From Vanilla planifolia (Eukaryota > Streptophyta > Magnoliopsida > Asparagales > Orchidaceae): 64,000 nucleotides of DNA. Positions 26,397 to 39,539 of this stretch are shown here, one piece after another. The notes under the pieces are model-generated. The model ran no database searches, was not told the origin of the DNA, and saw only the letters and a list, made by a program, of their open reading frames with translations. The translations under genes and the position numbers were made by a program. The stretch covers positions 7,180,068 to 7,244,067 of the forward strand of contig CM043865.1 in the NCBI GenBank assembly GCA_023846275.1, written 5' to 3'. Every line of letters starts with the position of its first letter. Positions within the stretch are counted from its first letter, which is position 1.

Positions 26397-27596
26397 ATTT
26401 TTTTATCATTTTGTCTCAAATTTTGAAGTCATCATTGTTTTAAGAGGATGTTGTGTGAAATTTTATATTTTATTTATTTAATAAATTTTTTTTTTGCTTG
26501 TCATCATCCCCTTCTCATGTCTAATATAACTTTGCTCTTTTTTAATTAATTTAAAAAAATGAGTTTTAATTTTGAGACATGTTCCTATTCCTAAGGATGC
26601 CAATTGCATGCATACTCTATCAAATATCTTATGACTTCCTTTTTATTTTTCAACTTATGTTTCCCATATTGATAATTATCTTAATCTTTTTTTATACACT
26701 TTATTATATCTAAAACCTAAATGATATTAAGTTTGTTATTATAATGTCACTCAGTATTTAGAATTGCATATCTTAATTATTCTTAAAAATTCCTTTCTTA
26801 AATACTCTTTTCAATAAAATAACAAACATGTGCTTATTTATCTATTATAGATGACACCTTGCGTTTATTGACACCTCTTAATTTGCTAAACATATTTTTT
26901 ATCCATCATTTCTTTATTCCTTGTACTCGACTTAATATTTAATCGCAATTCTTCTATTGTTGCGACAAATATTCTTAATGAGATCAAATAATAGGTTTTT
27001 ATGTAGTAGATTTAATAGGTTTTTATTTATTTTTATTTTTAATACTAAGTTCAATAACAACTAAATGATTTTTACATTTGAGAAATATTTTTTTGTTATT
27101 CCTTTTAATGACAGAATTATATATATTTTTTTAATAATATTGAAAATTATTATCGCACAAGATATTTATATTTTTAAATATCACCTACCAATTTCATCAA
27201 AACAACTATAGTCTATGATAAATTAGAAAACTTAGTGATTATATTACACATAACATGTAATTTATGATTTGAAGATTTTAAACCAAATCCTAAACCAAGC
27301 AACGATTTAATATGATAACGTTGGGCAATGTAAAATTTTGGTATTAAAAAAACTTTTTTTAATGAAATTAGATTAATTTTCATGGATTAATTCAAGGTCA
27401 TCTTTAATTTGTAATATTTCTTGCTTAAAAAATGTTTTTAAAAATATCTAGAAACATTTAAAAGCGTTTAAAGGCTTGATTACCGTTTGTTTTCCAAATA
27501 AGAATAAATTATATCGAGAAATTCTAAAACTCTGCTCGTGGGTCTCTTCCGCTTAATAATAACATTGCTTCTTCAGCTTCTTCCTTAGTGCTTCAA
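26397..27596. other. Intergenic DNA and SDS22-like gene upstream region
   Basis: 27100-27420 is copy 2 of the dispersed repeat also seen at 9590-10020. The last 150 bp before the ATG hold a pyrimidine-rich leader (CTTCTTCAGCTTCTTCC) of the kind common in plant 5' UTRs. No convincing TATA box. Confidence 0.5.
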
Positions 27597-30500
27597 ATGG
27601 AAAGGGATGGGAAAGAATCCCAGAACAGCAGTGGGAACGGAGGCGAGGAGTTGGTGGAGGATTATTCTACCTGCTGCCTCGATCTGACGAGCTTCCAGCT
27701 TCATGATCTTGGAGCACTGGAGATTCCGGAAGATCTCGTGGAGTTGGATCTCACGGCGAATAGGCTCTCCAAGGTGGACCCTCGGATTGGTCTCCTGGTG
27801 CATCTTAGGAAGCTTTCCCTGCGACAGAACCTCTTTGATGACGAAGGAATCGAGCCCTTATGTGGGTGGAGCGCGGTTGCGGGATTGCAAGTATGATACT
27901 ATACTTTATGTTTCCCTATATGTGATGATTTGCTCCCTTATAGCTAGCCACATGTATAAGTTGGAAGAACAATCTGTGTAGGAGAAGCTACCGATTTTAC
28001 TGGGTTTTTGCTGGTTAATTGTCTAATTTCTATGTTTTCGTGCTTTTTTGTAGACATGTATGGCTGCTTAATATTTTGTTTTTCTTTTTTTGTAACCAAT
28101 GTTTGGGTAGTGGGAAACTAAGGAATGATGGAATGCCGCAATATTGGATTTGGCAATCGTTTATTGGTTACTTAGAAATCCTGATTATATTTATATGTAT
28201 TTCGTTTGATGTTATTAGAAATGATTACATGCAGGAGTCGGCAAAAATGATTTAGTTGAGTTGCTATTTTTGTGAGCATAGCCTTTTTTTTTTTGCATTT
28301 TAATGCTAAAAAATGGCACAGGCTAAGATCAATGTTGATTACAAGTAGCTGAAATAGAACTTGATCATAGAAATAACTAAACAAATGCTAGAAAATAGAG
28401 AACACAAGAATGGTATTGTGAAAAGCCCAATAAATTGGGGAAAAAAACTTATAGATAGTCTACCTCAGAAGATTCTACTAATTTGCTGTTGAGTAAGTAT
28501 AATCCCTTTTTTTTAATAGTTAATGAAACAGGTTGTTACAGGATTTATGAGTGAAAGAAGCTAGAAAATCTTACACTAATAGAGGTCAGAAATTTCAGCC
28601 TCTTTATAATTGCGAAGTATTCCATTAAAATACTAGCCAAACAAAAGACACATGTAATTTGATCTGATAGATTCAAAACTTAATAAGATAACAATTGTTC
28701 TTTTTTAGAATTGATGTCTCGAGTCACCAAAATCGCAAAGGTAGTTATATCCATCCACAATAAAAAAGGGTAGTTTCATAAAATGCTTTAACTAACAAGG
28801 AATTACAACTTCCTTATCATATATAAGTGAGAATGGCATTTCTCTGGTGTCCATACTGAGAATAGTTGTGTAGGCCCATAATAAAAAAAAGTAATTCTCT
28901 TGTTTAAAGTCATTTAGCATTAGCAAGTCAAATGTTCAGAATATCCATAATTCCGTTTTTTTGTTGCTTTGTCTTGTCAGTTAATTTGAGGATGTGTAAT
29001 TTATGAGAAGCATAAAGAAATTCGATGATGTTGACAAAAGATTTGTATGTTGTCCAATGATTTGTCATTGTTAGTTACAATTGCCTTTGGTGTTTCATAT
29101 AAAAAATATCAAATCATATAAATTTTTTTACTTGAACACCTTTGATGATAAATAGCGGCTTGGCATCCATTCTCTTAGTAAAATAGTCTACCAAACTTAA
29201 CAATATTTTGTTGTGATTCAAAGTTATTAAAAATTGTCTAAAGAATTCCATACTCTATAACGAACGGCCATGAACTCTCCATGTTTATCATAGAAGTCGA
29301 TTTCCTTAAAACATTTACATAAAGTTAATACATTGGACATCTTTAAACTTAGTCCGTGGCATTCATACTTGTTCTAGTGTAATAATAACCTTGTCGTATG
29401 GTATGAGAAGCAATTGTATGTCCCTTCCATAACTTCCACATTCCCAAGTATGTACTTCCTGTAAAGCATTCCCAAGATTAAGAATGTGTTAAACATTTAA
29501 GCAAGGGCCTAGAAAAGGATTTTTGATATTTAGGAAGGACATGGTGTATTTGGATATTAATGCCACTGCACTTCATGGAATTAAGGTGTATCATTGTTAT
29601 ATTAAAACTTATGTTCTACTTTTAGAAAGTAAAGCTACAAAAAGCACTACTGAGAGGAGCCTATGTCATTGATGACTGCTGAATTGCACACTATTAACTT
29701 CAATAAGTAGCAGTATGGAGAATCATTCACCATATCTCTTTCTTATTGTGAAGGAACTGCATGCACAAATATTAGTGTGTTAAGATGCATACCTTGCACT
29801 TCACAGGCAAGAAAGATGAAGTAAATTCCATGGCTATTTATTTGCAGAATTTATAACTTTGAGCAGCATTTTGGTAATATGAATGGAAAAATTAGTTAGG
29901 ATTGGTTTCCTCTACTAGTAATCCATTTTAATTCTTTGTTATTTGCTTCCAAGCATATCATTTATGTCATTTGTTGTTTCTACAGGAGCTTGTACTAAGG
30001 GATAATAAACTGAAAAAAGTACCAGATATAAGCATCTTCAAGAGACTTGTTGTTTTTGATATCTCTTTCAATGAGATACCTTCTTTAAATGGTTTATCTA
30101 AGGTCTCCAGTAAGCTTAAAGACCTGTATGTTTCCAAAAATGAAGTGACAAGAATGGAGGAGCTTGAACATCTATGTGAATTACGTATACTTGAACTTGG
30201 TTCAAACAGGTTGAGGGTGAGTGCATCTACATTCATTAAGCTATAAAATTATGCCATGTTATACTTAGATAGGTTGTTTAAACATATATTTTGTGCATTA
30301 TAGTGTAGATTGGGCTAATTTTGCACATAACATTATTGTGTTGTGATCTTGATGAACTTTGGTGAAGTGTTCAGTTGATGGATTAAAGGGAAATATTTAG
30401 TTGTCTAGAAGTTCCAATTTTTTACTTTGTTATTTTTGAAAAATTAATAAACAAGCTAGCCTAGTGAAATGCTTGACTTCTATGTACTCTTTAGGTTTCC

Positions 30501-33481
30501 CAAGCCCAAATTTTATCTTGAGCTTGTTAATATGTTCATTGAAGATATATAAATTAGCTCAGTCTTCAGTTGTTGATCTAAATTTATCTACATGGCATTT
30601 GCCAAGGATTTGAGACTTCGAGGGTTGTTGTTGAGCAAAGACAAACTTTCTCGATGGACATATGACTCAATATCTTCCCTTGCCTTGCTGTTTACTTTGA
30701 TTACTCGACTGTCACCTGGTAGGTTGAGGCCGATGTCTGTTAAAGGAATTATTATGTCTCATCAATTACCAAGTTTTAATTGAAGCTCTCCTTTCAGATT
30801 TTTGGCTAATAGTTTGACCACCTTCCTAAGTGCCATGTGGCAATCAAGGAAGGTTTGAAGCTGCTCAAGCTCTTTTTACAACATTGTTTCTAGAGGATGA
30901 GACCATTGATTGATCTTTGTATTCTTATGAAGCATATAAATGATATATATCTAGCTCAAAACACGTGAAGTTCACCTTGCCATCCCTTTTCAAGAAGTTA
31001 CAATGTTAATTGCCCAACTTAAATAGAAGGGTACATTAACTATTCCAAATCTTGTTTGTTAGAGGGAACTCAATCTTGTCATCATGGAGCAATTGTCATA
31101 CTCAATTATAATGGATGTCTATTTTTATTCCCAATTTGTTGAAATTACATCATCCTACATCAAGGGTCCAATTTGAGACATCTTCGAAGGACGAGAGATT
31201 GGGATTCTGTTCCCAGATCATCTGGAGAGGAATTAGGCGACTACATTTGAGTGTTCTTCTTTCTTTCCTCCTTTATAATCCACCAAGTAAAGGTTTTCCC
31301 TCTTTATTCTTTTTTCTTCCTTGATCCTCCTTGGCCTGTGAGGTTAATTGAGTTTCCTTTCTTGCTTGTTATTACCTTTATGGTTTGTAGATAAGTTTCT
31401 GTTAATCTTGAATCCACAATCCACATTAATATTTTTCAGGTATCATTTTTTGTAATTTAACTAGTAAATCTTTAGATCCAAAGATTGCATTTTCTGATCA
31501 CCATGATCAGGAGATTGAAGAAAATTCTGTGCCTTCTGTTCTACCCTTGCAGACTTTAAATTGCATATCTTTTTCTCTTCCTTCTTTCTTTCCTTGTAAT
31601 CTTTCCAGTGAAGGTTTTGTCTCTTTCTTTGTCTTCCCATTTTTTTGGTTTTCTCTGCCTGCAAGGTTATTCAAGTCCCCTTCTTATTTGTAATCAACTT
31701 TCTGGTTCATATGTATTTTTTTTGTTGACATTGAATCTGTAATTTGCATCAACATTCATGATGTTCTTTTCTTATGCTCACTGATGTATTCAATAATATC
31801 AATTTCAGGTGATGGAGAACATGCAAACGTTGACAAATTTACAGGAACTTTGGTTGGGAAAAAATCGTATTAAAACTGTGAATTTGTGTGGTCTAACAAA
31901 TATTAAAAAGATAAGTTTGCAAAGTAATCGTCTCACATCCATGCTGGGATTCCAGGTAACTTATTGTTGACCCTGCTGAGAAAATAGCATATGATGAATG
32001 CTAGTGTGAGCGTTTTTTTCTTGATAGGAATGTGTTGATCTAGAGGAATTATATCTGAGCCATAATGGTATTGCCAAGATGGAAGGTTTGTCAAGTTTAA
32101 AAAGTCTCCGTGTGCTTGATATCTCTTCAAACAAACTCACAGCAGTCAATGATGTTGAGAATTTGACTGGGTATGAATGTGCAACTCGTTTTGACATGTT
32201 TATGCTTACTATACAACTAATTCATTGAACATATTGGCAGGCTGGAAGACTTGTGGCTTAATGATAACCAAATTATCTCTTTGGAAGGCATTGATTTAGC
32301 TGTTGCTGGTTCCAAAGAGAAGCTGACTACCATATATCTTGAACACAACCCATGCGTATGATACTTGAATTAAGTTTTATGGTTGTTAGCTTTTTAAATA
32401 ACAGTAAATTGCAAACATGGTAACTCGGCATGGTTTTTCCTTGTTTGATATCTATAGCATGAGGATTATGTGAGATGAATTTATGTTTAATATGCATGCA
32501 TGCCTAAGGGAGACAGTTTTGTTAACAGTGTGCATCAAATTTTAGTAGGTCTCAGATAAAATATTTTCAAGGAAATTAGCATTCAAGCATTTTATTATGG
32601 TTGATTGGAAAAATATTTTGGATTAGATTGGGAAATAGAATTTTTTTGGTAAATGCTGGCTATGCCAACCAGGATGGTAATGAACAAGGTGCAGAGTTAT
32701 AAAGCTTTATATGCAAAGAATGAAGTTAACGTCACTTTTTTTGTTTCCATGTTGCCAAAATATTTAGCTATTGTTATATTGTTGCAAACATAAATCGGAT
32801 TCCACACTCTTGTGAAGAGCACTTTATTGATCTGTATATTCACTGGGAAAATGTCATACAATTTTAAGCTATATTAATGCCTTATTTTCATTAGTTTGTT
32901 GTATGGCTTTTTTACTTGTAGGTACTATTGTATTTTAGCGCATAGTTAATGTGCTTGTATTCCTAACCTAATTTTTGTTTGTTGTAGTGTAAGGTATCCC
33001 ACTTTTTAATATTATCCACATGCTTGCCTTTACTATCAACATCTGGGGTCATATGGTGTAAAGCTTTTATTTTTAAATAGAGTTGCAATTGTTCATGGTA
33101 GATGTGAAGATGCAATGTCTTATCCTGTCAACTTCCTTCTGTTTATGCCTTCCTCTTCACTTTTAAACCAACATAAGTTTACGTCATGAATGTGGAAGAC
33201 AGACGGTCTGACAAATCTAAGAATCTATTCAAGTAGATGAGCTAGAGAAGGCACGATGTTAATGACAAATTTGTTTGGCAACATTGTTATAATTAGATCC
33301 TTGTTTGAATTTTAATATGTTTGGTAATACTTCTTTCTTTGGTATGACAACATTTGACACACTTGTTTTATACAACTGTACTTGTTTTTTGGGTTTTCAG
33401 GCTACCTCGCCAAATTATTCCAGAACATTGAAGCAAATCTTTCCAAGGCTTCAGCAAATTGATTCAGACTTTTTTTTCTGA
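27597..33481 (+). CDS. SDS22/PPP1R7-like LRR regulator of protein phosphatase 1, 336 aa
   Basis: Six exons: join(27597..27890,29986..30216,31809..31955,32028..32170,32241..32355,33401..33481), 1011 nt, all with GT/AG introns; the frame closes exactly at TGA 33479-33481. After an acidic N-terminus (residues 1-45), 11-12 leucine-rich repeats of about 22 residues run to residue 310 (LVELDLTANRL, LKDLYVSKNEV, LRILELGSNRL, LQELWLGKNRI, LEELYLSHNGI, LRVLDISSNKL, LEDLWLNDNQI). A cap follows (YLEHNPC...LKQIFPRLQQID), the ending typical of SDS22 proteins. The family binds the PP1 catalytic subunit in nucleus and cytoplasm and controls its assembly and activity; the length matches yeast (338) and plant members. 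The ATG is the first in frame with a conserved acidic leader. An upstream in-frame GTG at 27588 is not used in plants. Confidence 0.92.
31120..31800 (+). repeat. ~323-bp tandem duplication inside intron 2 of the SDS22-like gene
   Basis: The stretch around 31255-31440 is repeated, diverged, at about 31575-31765: TTCTTTCCT...AGTAAAGGTTTT..CTCTTT, then CCTGTGAGGTTA (31335) against CCTGCAAGGTTA (31658), then GAATC..CAAT and ATTAATATT-like ends. The second copy abuts exon 3. A perfect inverted repeat CTGATCACCATGATCAG lies near 31496. Confidence 0.65.
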
Positions 33482-33486
33482 ATAAA
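33481..33486 (+). terminator. Poly(A) signal overlapping the SDS22-like stop codon
   Basis: AATAAA begins with the last base of the TGA stop. Plant far-upstream and near-upstream elements are loose, so this may or may not be the used signal. Confidence 0.35.
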
Positions 33487-34335
33487 AGATCGTTATGCCA
33501 GACTTCTACAAAAGTAGTCATTACAATCTCTGATCATGATGCCATCGATATTGGTAACATTTTTGTATCCTTCTAATTATTTTACATTAACATTGCTTTT
33601 ACTTAACAGGAAATGTGGCAATCGAGTCATTAAAAAGAACCATATTACAGCCTTTTGTTTGATTAAATGTACATGAATTTTTTTTGTTTGAAGTAGGTCA
33701 TCTGTTTCGGACTGCTCTATTTGTGATAAATAACTACAAAAATATTGGAACTCTATGCAGTGCTAGCAATTTGAAAAGCATTTTCTCTTATCTGAGATAT
33801 GCAGTTAAGAGAATATGATCATGAGTTGTCAAAATAGCATATTACTCAAGATTTTGAAAGACAAGCAAAACAATTCATTTGCATGCTTGTTTCTGCAGTT
33901 GAATTCCGTGGTACTTCAGAAAGAAACATTTCTATTGTTATCAGCTAAAGGATTGACTCTGAAGCCAAGGACGGCTCTTTTTCGACACAAACGCATACTT
34001 TCCATCAATGCATGCATCTTCCCATCTTCCCTCTTTGCATTACATAGAACAAGCATGAATGCTACACAACTCTGGTTGGGCCGGTGTATCTAGCTAGTAT
34101 CAATGATTTCATGAGAGGGTTTGAATGAGTATCTCATCCACAATTTTTTTCAAGGACATGCCTGTTTGTGATGATGAGGGTTGTACATAAATGATGCAGT
34201 ACATCAGGTGCATTAGACAAATCCAGTGGAGCATACGACATAGGAGGTCTTATTTTGCTGCATGCCGTAAACTCGATCGCAAACAAGGGCACATGATGGG
34301 TTCACCGAGCATTTTTTTTATTTGATATTTTGATT
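33487..34335. other. 3' flank and intergenic DNA, no gene seen
   Basis: Probably includes the 3' UTR of the SDS22-like gene. A 92-codon open frame at 33815-34093 has no domain and no coding character. Confidence 0.5.
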
Positions 34336-34601
34336 TGTTAGGGAGCCATAATGGGTCATATATGAGACCCATAGATCTATTTGGTGTTTTATTTATTTTT
34401 ATTTATTCTTAGAGACATTTTAGTCTTTTTTTTATTTTAAGGTTTATTCTATTTAAGTATTGCTATTGTAATGATTTTTTGGTTCGATATCTTATTTTTC
34501 AAAAACTTTGATTTCTTCGTGTCGTGCATGCACGACTTAGGTTGTGATCCAAAGATTTTTGGGTTTCAATTTGACATCTGAATTGTGATTCAGATCCAAC
34601 A
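34336..34601 (+). mobile_element. copia-type LTR (266 bp)
   Basis: Begins TGTTAGGGAG and ends GATCCAACA, giving 4-bp terminal inverted repeats TGTT/AACA. A TATTTAAG TATA-like site lies near 34455. It is followed directly by a PBS, so it is the 5' LTR of a plus-strand element rather than a solo LTR; in agreement, no target duplication flanks it. The interior of the element is not recognisable. Confidence 0.65.
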
Positions 34602-34606
34602 TCAAT

Positions 34607-34618
34607 TGGTATCTGATG
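34607..34618 (+). other. Primer-binding site next to the LTR
   Basis: TGGTATCTGATG, close to the copia PBS TGGTATCAGAGC, five bases after the LTR end. Confidence 0.55.
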
Positions 34619-34812
34619 TAAGACAAATTATATTATGCAAATGATATTGAGTTGATCTAATAGATTTTATTTATAATATTTTTATTTTATTGTATTTTTA
34701 ATTTATTATAGATTGTAATAAATTACATATATAAGATTTTTATATGATATTTTTATTCTTTTTTGTATATATATTTTTATATTTTTTATTTGATTCATTT
34801 TATTTTTTTGCC

Positions 34813-35026
34813 TATAAATAAGCTTTAAGAGAATGAAAAGAGGGAGTTGGTTTGATGAATTACCTAGAAGAGCATAACCCTATGCTTAGAAGAGCATAAC
34901 CCTATGCTTAGAAGAGCACAACCCTACCTAAATGAGTAGGACTTGTCTCCACTATCCATGTTTGTTGTCTTCATCCCGCTGCAGGAGTTTTTCCTCTTAA
35001 CCCCATTCTCCATCAGTATTAGAGCC
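34813..35026 (+). other. Second LTR-like signal: TATA, 22-bp repeats, PBS-like end
   Basis: TATAAATA at 34813-34820 is followed by a pyrimidine-rich leader. CAGTATTAGAGCC at 35014-35026 is within two bases of the copia PBS. This could be the R/U5 part of a second LTR next to the first, but I cannot place its left end. Confidence 0.3.
34865..34930 (+). repeat. 22-bp tandem repeat, 3 copies
   Basis: TAGAAGAGCATAACCCTATG(CT) at 34865, 34887 and 34909. The third copy differs at a few bases (GCACAACCCTACCT). Confidence 0.95.
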
Positions 35027-35029
35027 CAT

Positions 35030-36012
35030 TTGCAATGTTCCAACTATCGCAAAAATTTATTATTGCCACCAATTTGAAGCTTCCGGTTATTACTTGCTAC
35101 TCTACTTCTCTCAATTTCTATGCCTCTGTTTTGAAATCTCTATGCTTCGTTGTCTTTTTCTGATTGCAATCATTTCTGCTGTTATCAAGGCTCTTGAGAA
35201 AAAAAAAAAAAAACAATACAAAAAAAGTTGGTCTCATGTTCTATGCCATAGGTCGCCACTGCATGGCACTTGTTGCTGTAAATAGCTGCGCACTTGCTGC
35301 TTCTCTTAGGCTCACTGTTGACCTCTTGTGTGCTGCACAGCATGCTCGTGTGCGTAAAGTGCCCTCGATTGCACCACTCTCTTATGCTGCATGTGTGCAT
35401 CTCTCCACAGCTGTGCCTTATGCGTTGGCGAATGTAGTAGAAGTTCAACGCAATATAATAAAATCTCCAACTTAACTAATCAAACATCCACATAATTAGA
35501 TGTTTCAGCATTCAAGTTTCAGCAACACATAATTACTTGTCATGGTTCAATTAGAAGCTCCCCCTCAATTCTAGCATGACAACTCTCTCCTTTTTTGAAA
35601 TCATCAAAAGAAATGATAACTAGTATATAACAACTAAACTTAAATAGCATAAAATATATATAGATCCCTTTGGTAAATGATAAAGCATACGAGAGCATTT
35701 GTCTCAATAAATTTTAACCAAAAGAGTCATAATTTAACATGATGTCCAACATTCCAAAGCATTTGTCTTTTTTAAGTAAATTTTCAAGCCTAGTCACGAA
35801 ACCATTGATTGCTCTGATGAGTAATTCACATTGTTTTTGTGATTACGATTAAAGCTTAGTAATATATCCCTACAATTTAGATATTCTTTAACCCATAAGA
35901 GTGGTATGATGCTGGAAACTAGCTTCCAAAGTAGTTATCTTGGAAATAAGGTTTAGATTAGCATTGAATGTTGTATGCACAAGCGCACCAAAAGTAGGAG
36001 AATCTTTAGGTG
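35030..36012. other. GC-richer patch and AT-rich DNA, no gene recognised
   Basis: 35230-35430 is richer in G+C and open on both strands for up to 100 codons, but the readings (for instance Ala/Leu/His-rich around 35270-35440) match nothing I know and cross a run of A's. It may be the interior of the LTR element at 34336. Confidence 0.35.
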
Positions 36013-36826
36013 CTACACTCCTTTCCCTTGATTAGGATGAGCTTGAGCAAAGTAGTGCATCCTCTTCATGTTAGATCCCTTGAAAGGTCTTGGGATACAA
36101 TCCATATTGTTAGCCCATGCATTATATTTATAACTTAAAATGTATGCTATACAATGTCTAAAACTCAAGTTCATATTCTTATACTTTGAATTTTTTATAG
36201 TATTAATCTTTTTCATCAATTCGAAAATTGTTTCTCCTATATCAAAACTCCCATCTCTTAAGTATTGGTATGTGGTACATCTTAGAAAATGTTGAAATAA
36301 ATAAGCTTTCAAAGTGAAATGTTTAATTTTCTAAATGTGTCTTGTGGGAATATTGGTAATGACTTGATTAACATTCTCCTGGCTAAATGAAGTACTCTTA
36401 AAGTGAGGCCATTAGAGATGACCTAGACATAAGAACATTAAAGAAACTTTGGAGATCACCCTTGGTGATCTTTACTTCTGTTTTGCATAGATACGATTTT
36501 ATTACACTAAAGTCCTCGATTATGTCCAGGTCATAGAAATATTTGAGCATGTTCCCATTGAAAGGATGCCTCACCTACAAGACATCCTCATGGCCAGTTC
36601 TAGTAAAATAAAATAATACAGATTCATTAGGCTTGAACTCAAGCTCCATTGGTATAGTCTTGTATATGTTAATAATACAATCCTTGAGGAGTTGTCTTAA
36701 CATATGCTTTTGATCTAAATAAGGTTTCTTCAAGTTCATAACTAGTTGATGGATCAGATTTCTTTGTCGATTTTTTTGTTCGTGGTCGCTTACTCGTAAT
36801 GTTATACATTGATAGATATAATACAA
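36013..36826 (-). pseudogene. Possible decayed ORF of a mobile element
   Basis: Two minus-strand pieces (36826-36575 and 36312-36013) have balanced amino-acid composition, unlike the low-complexity frames elsewhere, and lie in line with the coiled-coil relic at 37867-38571. The family is not recognised. A gag or plant-transposon protein remnant is a guess. Confidence 0.3.
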
Positions 36827-37866
36827 ATAAAACTATTAAACTCTTAACCAAGACTTTATAGAATAGACATGTGTTTAATAATTATAATTTATTTTAGAAA
36901 AGCCATTAGCTTGCAGTAAGAAAAACAAGCTTTGTGAAATTCTGGTGATAAATGATGGTATCAGGAATCCAAAATTTCTCAATCTATGTTGCAAGTGATC
37001 TTGAATCAACTAAATAGTAGCAATTTTGGGAATGTACTTGATCTTGCAACACTATCTTGTAAGATTGTATAGGTAATCATCGGGCGACGACTCAAATTCC
37101 TTATGGAAGATAGTTATGGTCAAATAGACAATTTAACCTACCCACAAAACTTTATATACATTGGGTAGTTCGTTTGCGTATGAGCTAAGATGTCATATTG
37201 ATTAATAGGTTTATTAAGTCAACACTTAAGTGTAAACCATATAACAAAGCAATTGTACATAGACAAATTTTATAATCGTACTTGTCTGATTGAATTAGTT
37301 GGGTTTGCGTTTAGTAACTAGGTATGACAAATTGATCTTGCAATTAGGAATAATAGAATTGTATTTGTCCTATATGTATTAAGCTTCTCTTCTTGAGAGG
37401 TATAGGTAAATCATACTTGTGTGGTTCAAATGTTGTAGTTCTTTGATAGCAACTTATTGGAGTGAACTATAAGTCCTTATTATGAAGAAATCTATACATA
37501 TGTCAAAGTTTAACCTTATAAATTCAAATCATGCTAGACTCACAAGTGATGGTATTATGATTTGGCAATTTCTTCATTTCATATGTTCCTCTTAGAAATC
37601 CATATATATTTATTCTTCTTAGTTACAATGGATTTCTTAAAAGGGGAATTCAAAAGATATGTGGCTTAATTTAAAACAATAATTGCATACAACTTTAGAT
37701 AGAACATAAACATGTGATGTGCACGAAAGTCATAGAAGATACGCATGTGAATATAAGTTCCTCTATTTCTATATTTCTCATAAAATTGAGATGAAATAGG
37801 GAGTTGTGCATGAGAAGAACAATATATTGTCATAAGTTTATTTGATTCTTTTTCAATTAAGACAAA

Positions 37867-38571
37867 CTAAATCAATTTCTCTTTTAGTTTATTATTCTTA
37901 GTTTTGAATAGTTCATTTTCTAATTTTAAGGAGTTAATACATAAAACGTGCTCAGACAATGTAGTCTCATATTCTCTATTTAATGCTTGCAAGCTTGAAA
38001 TAGTAGAAATGCATATTTATGCTTTTTTAGTCAAAGATACATCTTTCTTAAAGTGCATCACATTGATTTTATAGTTTAAATAAATTATTCTCATGTTTGG
38101 TTTAATTTTTTTTTATCAAAATAGCATACATGTTAGTCAATTTCTTATGCTTAAGTATTAGTTCATCAAAATAATTAGATAAATCATCATTATTTGAGTT
38201 AGATAGAGAATTAACACCATCAAATGAGCTAGGAGTTAGTCGTGCATCTTTATTGAAGATGTTTAGTTTTGGGTTATTTGTGGACACTTCCTTTTTCTTT
38301 TGTTCATTCATCCTTAGCTTTCTTTTCTCCTTATCTTCTTAGAGGTTGGAAGTTGCCTTTGATTTCATAATGGATTTAGTTCTTGTATTACCTTACAACA
38401 CTTATTCAAGTGGCAAATTTTCATGCAAATGTCTTGTGATATAGCACAATATGAAATATTCAATCCCCTTGTATTTGGTTGAGCAATAGTTTGTGATCTC
38501 TCATTTGTCACACCAAGAATCTTATAAGGTTGTTCAAATATATTCCTCAAATCATAATCTTTCTTTTGCAA
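37867..38571 (-). pseudogene. Relic of a coiled-coil protein
   Basis: Minus strand. A piece at 38571-38365 is followed by 38311-38102, which has a Ser/Asn/Asp-rich stretch (SLSNSNNDDLSNYFDELILK). After a frameshift and scattered stops it continues as a heptad-rich segment (LQALNREYETTLSEH, LKLENELFKTKNNKLKEKL) to the stop at 37867. This acidic-then-coiled-coil layout occurs in gag-like parts of some plant retroelements, but I cannot name the family. Breaks show it is not functional. Confidence 0.45.
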
Positions 38572-39539
38572 AACTTTTTGAATGATTTTCCATAATGAAA
38601 AATGTTTTCCAACAAATAATGTATTGCAATTTATAGTGATACAATGAAGTGTTTACAATTTACTACACAAACAATGCCTATAGATAAGGATCTTCTTGTA
38701 AGACTTTCTTCTTTTGATTTAACCTGTTTTGATACTTGTTCGAATAAGTCATAAGAGAAGGGGTGAAATGTCATTTTTAGAAAAACTTCTAATTAATTTT
38801 GAAACTTTGTTATGTGATGTACAAATAAAAATAAAGTATTAAAGTAAATAGCACAAGCTATTTTTAGGTGGTTTAATCATAATCAAAGCCTACATCTACT
38901 TTTATTCAAATGATTACATTAGGACTAAACAATCTACTTTCTTTTGTCAAATGGCCAATAGGGTAAGCCTTACACGAGATCTATGAAGGGATCTATAGGG
39001 TGCTTAGAGGAGCCACAAAAACATGACTCTTGCGAGTCAAATACAAGTAATGACTAGAACAATTTTAGCACTTATACTAGCAATGTTTACTACAAACCTA
39101 TAACCAATTACTTGTAGTACAGGTGACTGCTAAAATATGAGTGTAGAAAGATGTTATCAAGTTGTATGCAAAGAAATAGTGAGATTGTTGATTGAAATAC
39201 TATGATGAACATAGCTTTTTGTTCACGGATGCAAAGCACAACTTGATATTATAGTTTTGTAGTTCGGTTGAAGCTTGGTATCCCCTTAAAAAAGATAGAG
39301 CAATTTTCATTCACATCTTTTCAAGACCCTTTTCATTCTTTTTGTACACCACAATAGCATAATGAAATATTTTCGAAAGCTCTTAATGGTTAAGATTAAG
39401 TTTTTAAAAGTGAAATTAGCTATTATGCTTCACAGGTTACAATCATACATGAACAATTTAACATCTTACCAAGGCAATACATAGATAGAACAAATCACCT
39501 AGGTGATCCCCATGTTTGACTAGTTTATTTGGCATACAT

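Noticed and set aside
35164-35475. 103-codon open frame in a GC-richer patch
   Set aside because: It crosses an A-run, has no domain and is also open on the other strand, so coding is unlikely.
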